A DNA stretch of 36,980 bases from NCBI GenBank assembly GCA_900544725.1, contig UQWK01000020.1:1-36980 (forward strand). The letters are read 5' to 3'. Position 1 is the first letter of the stretch; every line of letters starts with the position of its first letter. The notes under the pieces were generated by a model. That model was not told the DNA's origin and did no database searches. It was given only the letters and a program-made list of their open reading frames with translations. Shown in pieces: positions 32,160 through 36,980 of this stretch. This DNA comes from an uncultured Collinsella sp. GTDB taxonomy: Bacteria > Actinomycetota > Coriobacteriia > Coriobacteriales > Coriobacteriaceae. The position numbers were made by a program, and so were the translations under genes.

Positions 32160-32216
32160 GGGAGCGATGAGGCTCCTGCTACTTGTCAACCGCTGCCAGG
32201 CGAATGAACCGTACCC

Positions 32217-32600
32217 GTGCCGTTCTTCCACGACGTCGCCGGGCTTGACGAGCAGCCGCTCGCCGAGCCGCTCGAGTTATCCGACGGGCGCCGCTGCCGC
32301 CTGGACATCCCGCAGCCGGGCTGTTCGAGGACGACCGTGCTGCGTTGCTGCCGCTACCCACCGGTACAACGCCGGGCCCGCGCTCGCCGGCCGCGAGGTC
32401 GCCGTGAGACTGGGTGCCTTCGGCGTCACGTCGGTCGACCCCTCAACCGACGAGGTCGTGGCGACCTGCCCCGCGAGTGGGGCGACGCCCCGATGGGCAG
32501 CGCCGACCCGACGCTGCGGCTCAGGCTGCTGTGCATGCGCCCAGGCGGGCGCGGTTGCTCAGGCAGGCAAGGGTCCCCGTGCACAAGTTGGCCTAGGGGT
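32217..32600 (+). pseudogene. Relic of an IS21-family (IstA-like) transposase
   Basis: Fragments in different frames resemble the C-terminal part of IstA: QPLAEPLELSDGRRCRLDIPQPG (frame of 32217), HRYNAGPALAGREVAVRLGAFGV followed by TSVDPSTDEVVAT (frame of 32359), and REWGDAPMGSADPTL with LRLLCMRPGG (frame of 32472). At least two frameshifts and an internal deletion break it. No terminal inverted repeats or istB remain. The IS21 assignment rests on recognition of the beta-domain pattern only. Confidence 0.55.
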
Positions 32601-32639
32601 TCGACTGGTCGCACGTGCGGTTCCCCGAGGGCTGGGGCC

Positions 32640-32909
32640 GCGACGACATGCACGTTCCTCTCGGACATCGCGGTGAACATCGCGAGCATGGACTACTAGT
32701 TCTACTGCTTCGCTGGCTGCAGGAACCTCGTTACGATCTACGTGGACTCCACCTGAGCGCTGCCGAGCGGTGCGAGTTGCCTGTACACGTTCTACAACTG
32801 CACCTCGATCGTGGGCGGCTGCGGCACGGTGTACAGCAGCTCGAACACGAGCTATGCGTATATGAGGATTGACTCGGCAAGCGTGGCTGGATATTTGACA
32901 GTGGCCTAG
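32640..32909 (+). pseudogene. Remnant of a BspA-like (DUF285) surface repeat protein
   Basis: In one frame ending at the TAG at 32907-32909, the translation shows 26-residue-type repeats: FYCFAGCRNLVTIYVDST, ALPSGASCLYTFYNCTSIV and GGCGTVYSSSNTSYAYMRID, the usual end of such proteins. Two in-frame stops (TAG at about 32697 and TGA at about 32754) and the lack of an upstream part mark it as dead. Its final codon overlaps the end of the convergent small gene. Confidence 0.65.
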
Positions 32910-33136
32910 TGTTTAAGAATCGTGCCCACGGCTTTCTTCGCCACTGGCACAGCCTTGTCTTTAACGATTGGACCTATCGTGTCTTTCGCCATTACCAGTG
33001 CGCCGACGCCCAATGCTGCCATGCCGACGCCTGCCTGCTTGGCCTTTTCGGCGGCTACGCCCTTGTGGTATTCGCAAATGGGCAGCTTAGAGCCTTCTGG
33101 CAGTACCTTCTTGCAGACGATGCATCTAGCAGCCAT
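32906..33136 (-). CDS. Small zinc-ribbon protein with glycine-rich helix
   Basis: A 76-residue protein, not recognised as a named family. The N terminus has CIVC and a later CEYH, a plausible Cys3His or Cys3 zinc site (residues 5-23). A Gly/Ala-rich hydrophobic helix follows (GVGMAALGVGALVMAKDTIG), then a basic tail (KDKAVPVAKKAVGTILKH). It starts two bases after the upstream zinc-ribbon gene with GGGCAGGGG as ribosome site, so the two are one operon. A membrane-associated or adaptor role is possible. Confidence 0.7.
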   Translation of the reverse strand: MAARCIVCKKVLPEGSKLPICEYHKGVAAEKAKQAGVGMAALGVGALVMAKDTIGPIVKDKAVPVAKKAVGTILKH

Positions 33137-33138
33137 AT

Positions 33139-34317
33139 CTACCCCTGCCCTTCTTCTGCCTGATCTTCAGGGGCATCTTCTCCATCCACCAGATGCACCT
33201 CATCAGGTTCTTGCGCCACTTTCCGCAGGGATTCGAGAACGCCGCCCTCAATCAAGCTGGCGTGCTCCTCGCGGCCCTCAATCTGCAGCCCAACAACGGA
33301 ACTCGATAACTGAACGAAGCCTCTCACTATGTCGCCTCTGTTGCCCTTGCTGTATGAGTTGAGCAAGCGCAGGGTGTCCTCCTGCTCGAGTTTGTTTTCC
33401 AGGATGAATTGCTTGAACTGTTCGAGCGCGGCATCTGCAGCTGCTGGCTCCTCAAGGACGCGATAAGCTGCATACTCCGTCTTGGCCATAAGAGCAATCA
33501 CCGTGAGGTCGACCATGGCAGTGTTTGCTGCCTTGCCCCAGTCCCTGGCCCTGCCCTGCTTGCCCATCGCCAGAGAGAATTCTGCCTGGAAGTTGCCCTG
33601 CAGGGTGCAGCGCGCCTGTGTGGCCGATGACGCGATGTCCAGTATCTTGATCTCGCGCAGCCGCGAATCTTCGATGAGCATGGCCTGCTGCAGTTGTTGC
33701 CAGGCGCTCTCGGCCAATGCGATACGGTCTGCCTGGCTCTCGATGCGCAGCGCCTCAACGTTGGCGGCGACGGCCTCGATGGCATCCATGACGTTCGCCA
33801 TCATCACTTGCATCTGCACATCCACGATTGACTGCGTTATATCTTGCGGAAACTGTTCGGCCTTAATCCTTGCCTTCTCGTATATCTGGCCCGTCTTCAC
33901 GCTCCTGAGTTGTGGCAGCAGGTCACCGGTCTTCTTCTCGACCGAAAAAACCAGCTCCCCACTCTTCATAAGCTCTTCAGCTGCCGCACTAAAATCAGCG
34001 ACATACTTCGTGTCTCCTCGATTGGCGAGCTTCTTGATGATGTCATAGATGGCTGGCGCGAACTTAGCCATGGTGTCGGCGTCCGAGAGGAATTTCACGA
34101 GCGATTCGTTCGTTTTAGCGGGTATCAGATTCATGCCGTTGTCGAACACCGTCGCCTCCAGCACCGTTACCCTAGGAGGAAGCTTTGCTGGAGACAAAGA
34201 GCTAATCGGTACGATTGCCGCCTCATCGCTTTGTGCCGTCGTAAAGCCACAATGCGGGCAGGTTGATGCGCTCGAGGATATCTTCGCGTGGCACTCTGGG
34301 CAGAAGATTAAAGACAC
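33139..34317 (-). CDS. Zinc-ribbon protein with long helical domain
   Basis: A 392-residue protein of unknown function. The N terminus is a two-CxxC zinc ribbon (FCPECHAKISSSASTCPHCGF, trimmed motif CPEC/CPHC at residues 6-22). From about residue 50 the sequence is mostly helical with a likely coiled-coil stretch (QSIVDVQMQVMMANVMDAIEAV and on), and the C terminus is acidic. The start is a GTG eight bases after GGGAGGA; the ATG inside that site is out of frame. It is 138 bases downstream of the TOPRIM gene on the same strand, and base composition matches that gene, so it may belong to the same acquired block; a shared function is unproven. Confidence 0.78.
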   Translation of the reverse strand: MSLIFCPECHAKISSSASTCPHCGFTTAQSDEAAIVPISSLSPAKLPPRVTVLEATVFDNGMNLIPAKTNESLVKFLSDADTMAKFAPAIYDIIKKLANRGDTKYVADFSAAAEELMKSGELVFSVEKKTGDLLPQLRSVKTGQIYEKARIKAEQFPQDITQSIVDVQMQVMMANVMDAIEAVAANVEALRIESQADRIALAESAWQQLQQAMLIEDSRLREIKILDIASSATQARCTLQGNFQAEFSLAMGKQGRARDWGKAANTAMVDLTVIALMAKTEYAAYRVLEEPAAADAALEQFKQFILENKLEQEDTLRLLNSYSKGNRGDIVRGFVQLSSSVVGLQIEGREEHASLIEGGVLESLRKVAQEPDEVHLVDGEDAPEDQAEEGQG

Positions 34318-34455
34318 AAGGTCATCCTCCCTAAGGTTAAATAATCAAAACCCGTGAGCAATCATGACGCCACAGGCCCATTTACGGGAAATGGAATCCT
34401 CGGCGCCGCTGCCTCACATGTGCGCAAATCCTACCACCATCATGCGACGCCAAAC

Positions 34456-35148
34456 TTATTCATCGTTCGTCGTCGGAAAGCATAGGCCAAGATTCGTGTG
34501 CCTATCTATGGAATTAAGACCCTGTCTGATGTATTCCCACGTTTCCCTACGATCACCCGCCACCGAGAAATCTGAGTCATTGATGAATGAGATGAATGCC
34601 TCGATATCGTTCCGGTACTTGAGGGCAAACGCTAACGAATCCTTACGCTTATCTGAGTCATGGCTATTGAGCTTGTTGTACAAGACGTGGTCTAGATTGC
34701 ACGACATGTAGATTGCAAGGTACGGTATGCCGCCTATGGCAGGCTCTAACGCTAGCCTGTCCATGTTCGCGCTCTTTCGTCTATTCCGATCGATTATTTG
34801 CTGCCGGTTGGCTGCGATGATCTGCCCTGGATTGTAAACGGTCTTCGGAACCGTAGCCAGCTCTGTCACCGCATCGTCTGGAACGTAGGCGCCATCGGTG
34901 TCCATGAGGTGCACGACCTGCAACATGTCTGCTTTGCGAAGGCGGTACGTGCTCATGTGGTCCTTGATGAAAGCGTTGACCTTGCGCACGATGTTTTGAG
35001 GTGTGGCACCATTTTCCGCGGTCACATCGCCGTGGACCACATAGACGTAGACCTCATCTTGGTCGAAGATCTTTGATAAGATCACGGTTAATGCGGACTG
35101 ATCGGATGGACCCTCGACGATGAAGAGGACGACCTTCTTACTCTTCAC
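34456..35148 (-). CDS. Stand-alone TOPRIM-domain protein, partner of OLD-like ATPase
   Basis: A 230-residue protein with TOPRIM features: the acidic Glu in VVLFIVEGPSDQSAL (Glu 12), a strand with HLMDTDGAYV giving the DxD pair (Asp 83, Asp 85), and a conserved C-terminal block ETWEYIRQGLNSIDRHTNLGL. In OLD-type and PARIS/AbiL-type systems such a domain is a metal-dependent nuclease controlled by an ABC-like ATPase. It overlaps the ATPase gene by 11 bases with the GTG start used here (MKSKK-like opening); a TTG at 35166 is an alternative, giving 29 bases of overlap. It is not clearly the DUF4435 or RloB family, so it may be a separate branch. GC is lower than the chromosome average. Confidence 0.78.
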   Translation of the reverse strand: MKSKKVVLFIVEGPSDQSALTVILSKIFDQDEVYVYVVHGDVTAENGATPQNIVRKVNAFIKDHMSTYRLRKADMLQVVHLMDTDGAYVPDDAVTELATVPKTVYNPGQIIAANRQQIIDRNRRKSANMDRLALEPAIGGIPYLAIYMSCNLDHVLYNKLNSHDSDKRKDSLAFALKYRNDIEAFISFINDSDFSVAGDRRETWEYIRQGLNSIDRHTNLGLCFPTTNDE

Positions 35149-36571
35149 CAGTAACACCCGCCTCAATGAACGCGAGTTCGATCTCGCCGTTGTGTGTCGG
35201 CTCGTAGAGTTGCTCCTTTTGCCCGCCGAGAACGATATCCCTGTAATAGAAGTCCCTTAGGTTGTTGGAGGACTTTACGTTGGCCATCCTGGCATACCTC
35301 TTTGCCGGGTTAGTGGTAGTGAAGGCAATGAAGCCACGATCGATTGTTTCAAGAGGCCTCAGGTTGTGGCAGGTGAATATGAGCTGGCCCTGACCGTGCT
35401 CGGACACGATGCTGAGCAACTCGCCCAAAAGGTACTCAAACACGCCAGAATCAATCTCATCGATCACGACCGTCACAGAGGGATCGTTGAACATGAGTAT
35501 GAGGAGGTGGAGGAAGGACACGATGCGCTTGATGCCCTCAGACTCGCAGCTGAGGGGAATGGTCTTGCCGTTGCGCACAGAGACGAGCTGGACATTAACC
35601 CCCGTATCACCGCTCTTCATAACCTCCGCGCCAAGCTTGAGTAGTGAGACCTCAAGACCTGGAATGAGTTCGCGAAGGACGATGTTCATGTTCTCTATGG
35701 CAGTGTTCACTGGCTCATAAATACGCTCGGGTATTGTCTGTGCGCCACTCATAGGCAGTATGGCTCCACCGCCCGTTATCTTCTTTCCCCCAATAACACG
35801 GAATGGAAAGGGCAGCGCATCGAGAGCAAGCATTCCTACATCACGAGTATTCAGCACGAACATTTGAACTGCCGCAAACCTCTCCAGGGCGTTCAGTGCG
35901 TTCATAGCATCTTTGACCATCTGAGAGGGGGCTCCCTCATCCTTATTCTTTTCACGGATGGTCTGTTTTAGCTTTTTTGAAAAGATGAATGAGCGAGACT
36001 CACGATACGCCAGCCTCTTCTCGACCGTCAGCTCGACGCCCTCTTCCGAGTCTTTACCTATGAGCTGCTTGTATTTGGCAGCGGGACCAAAAGCACCGTT
36101 GCCAGACGTGTCAATCAGTGTTGTCATACGGGACTTCTTGCCAGGCGTGTCATTAGCCACGGCAAGCCGCTCGTCAAACACTAGAAGCACGAATTTCTCG
36201 CCTTCTTCAGGTTGGTCTTCGGTTTCGCTTAGCTCCGCAACATCGCTTTTCACTTTAAATGAATAGACCACGCGATAGGCATTGCTGCCGTCAGGCTGGC
36301 GGACGCTCAGCTCGCATTCCACGATACCAAAATCCGCGTCAACACTTACCAGTTGCGCGAAACGCCTATCGAGCCTGCGCCCCATCATGCACTGTTGAGC
36401 CATCTGAAGGGCGTCGACAAGCGTAGACTTGCCAGAGCCGTTCTGCCCGTACATTCCGAGCACGCTGGCCCCTTCCGGACGACGGGAGTTGGAGAAAGAC
36501 ACCTCCCCATGCCCAACGTTCTTGAGGTTATCTATTGAAATCCGTTCGAAGCGGATAATTGGAGCAGCCAT
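35138..36571 (-). CDS. OLD/ABC-type AAA ATPase, likely defence system component
   Basis: A 477-residue SMC/OLD-type ATPase. It opens with FERISIDNLKNVGHGEVSF as in AAA_15/AAA_21 proteins. Walker A is YGQNGSGKSTL (Lys 48), a long insertion (about 100-310) precedes the signature-like LSCESEGIKRIVSFLHL, Walker B is VVIDEIDSGVFEYL (Asp 371, Glu 372), and the switch His is in LIFTCHNLRPL. All catalytic residues are intact. The start MAAPIIRF is set by AGAAAGGAGA seven bases before the ATG. Together with the overlapping TOPRIM gene it forms a split OLD-like pair comparable to AriA-AriB (PARIS) or AbiLi-AbiLii. Sensing of phage and release or activation of the nuclease partner is inferred from those systems. 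Confidence 0.82.
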   Translation of the reverse strand: MAAPIIRFERISIDNLKNVGHGEVSFSNSRRPEGASVLGMYGQNGSGKSTLVDALQMAQQCMMGRRLDRRFAQLVSVDADFGIVECELSVRQPDGSNAYRVVYSFKVKSDVAELSETEDQPEEGEKFVLLVFDERLAVANDTPGKKSRMTTLIDTSGNGAFGPAAKYKQLIGKDSEEGVELTVEKRLAYRESRSFIFSKKLKQTIREKNKDEGAPSQMVKDAMNALNALERFAAVQMFVLNTRDVGMLALDALPFPFRVIGGKKITGGGAILPMSGAQTIPERIYEPVNTAIENMNIVLRELIPGLEVSLLKLGAEVMKSGDTGVNVQLVSVRNGKTIPLSCESEGIKRIVSFLHLLILMFNDPSVTVVIDEIDSGVFEYLLGELLSIVSEHGQGQLIFTCHNLRPLETIDRGFIAFTTTNPAKRYARMANVKSSNNLRDFYYRDIVLGGQKEQLYEPTHNGEIELAFIEAGVTGEE

Positions 36572-36598
36572 GAGTTCTCCTTTCTGAGCCATATAAAC

Positions 36599-36627
36599 AG
36601 TCTAGGGAAAACTCAATTTAAACACAA
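36599..36627 (-). promoter_or_regulatory. Predicted promoter of the ATPase-TOPRIM genes
   Basis: Read leftward, TTGTGT (36622-36627) and TAGACT (36599-36604) are spaced by 17 bases, 28 bases before the ATPase start, in an AT-rich patch. Confidence 0.55.
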
Positions 36628-36835
36628 GATTCGAAATATATAATATCGTTTATCAATTTGATAGCCTCTTCTTCGGCAGACGAGCAACTGAGTAAAGCCT
36701 ACTTATCTAGACGAGCTCTACAAACCGATAAACGCAGGCCCTAAGACAATCGTAGAGGGCTAATTATGGAAACACTGCGAGCTCGATATTGAGGGATGCG
36801 AGAGGGCCTCCAGCATTCGCGCTGGAGGCTGCGAG
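36628..36835. other. AT-rich spacer with hairpins at the island's right edge
   Basis: No gene is seen. AAATATATAATATCG near 36633 is strongly AT-rich for this genome. GCCCT ... AGGGC near 36738-36762 and GCCTCCAGC (36806-36814) with GCTGGAGGC (36821-36829) form hairpins without T runs. They may belong to the decayed insertion sequence that follows. Confidence 0.4.
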
Positions 36836-36980
36836 CGCAACCACGTCGAGATAAGGAAGCTGCTGCCCAAGGCGCCGGCCTCAGGTTCGACCGGCTCTCC
36901 CCGGCCGACCCGGCGTTCCCGATGCCGCACGTGAACTCCGAGCCCCGCGGCGCGCTCGGCTTCTCGACGCCCGCCCGCGC
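36836..36980 (+). pseudogene. C-terminal remnant of an IS30-family transposase, cut by the window edge
   Basis: NHVEIRKLLPK (from 36839) continues after a one-base frame change as GAGLRFDRLSPADP and VNSEPRGALGFSTPAR. This is the ending of IS30-family transposases (usual LPKGTSF ... HVNSEPRxxLGFxTP). The frameshift and missing N-terminal part mark it as a relic. It may continue for a few codons beyond the window. Confidence 0.65.

Noticed and set aside
32217..32699. 160-codon plus-strand frame in the relic region
   Set aside because: Only parts match IstA-like sequence, the rest is out of frame, and it runs into the BspA remnant; treated as pseudogene.

Overview
The window reads as chromosome of a high-GC Gram-positive anaerobe of the class Coriobacteriia, most likely Collinsella or a close relative. 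This is inferred from the GC-rich codon use, a CarD-type regulator, a Rho factor with a very long disordered N-terminal region, a SufCBDSU operon with its Rrf2 regulator, an MPKTG-type cell-wall sorting signal, and intergenic repeat families. No 16S gene is present to confirm it.

Left part (1-15500), core genome: the 3' end of proB, an S33-type peptidase on the other strand, proA, an HD-domain hydrolase, a CarD-family regulator, argS, an 800-base repeat-rich spacer, rho, an unrecognised two-helix membrane protein followed by a VanZ-family protein, a ROK sugar kinase and a PLP aminotransferase. Most units end in clear hairpin terminators, several of which carry a shared GGGGACAAGC loop.

Middle (15600-16460): one tRNA-His and three tRNA-Lys(CTT) genes in an exact 119-base tandem array. 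A duplicated tRNA 3' end plus terminator plus 50-base tail follows and looks like an attachment-site or array-collapse scar.

Centre (16465-21202): an FAD-dependent oxidoreductase of the fumarate reductase/NadB superfamily, an uncharacterised GGGtGRT protein paired with a NifU/IscU-like scaffold, and a transposase-like protein of the REP-associated (Y1) family. The last has lost both the HUH histidines and the tyrosine but keeps a C-terminal helix-turn-helix, so it is probably domesticated.

SUF region (21862-28421): sufC-sufB-sufD-sufS-sufU run leftward as one tightly overlapping operon for iron-sulfur cluster assembly. A divergent Rrf2 regulator with three cysteines is followed directly by a HEPN/MNT (HepT-MntA-like) toxin-antitoxin pair. 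A TTAGTC/GACTAA dyad sits on the predicted suf -35 box.

Right part (28548-36980), accessory: a secreted, sortase-anchored lysozyme-like protein; an AAA-ATPase/PD-(D/E)XK family protein with degenerate active sites; relics of an IS21-like transposase and a BspA-like surface protein; and a leftward gene group. That group encodes an OLD/ABC-type ATPase overlapping a stand-alone TOPRIM protein, followed by two zinc-ribbon proteins. A frameshifted IS30-family transposase end closes the window. The ATPase-TOPRIM pair, lying between mobile-element relics and visibly lower in GC, is the best candidate for an undescribed anti-phage defence system.
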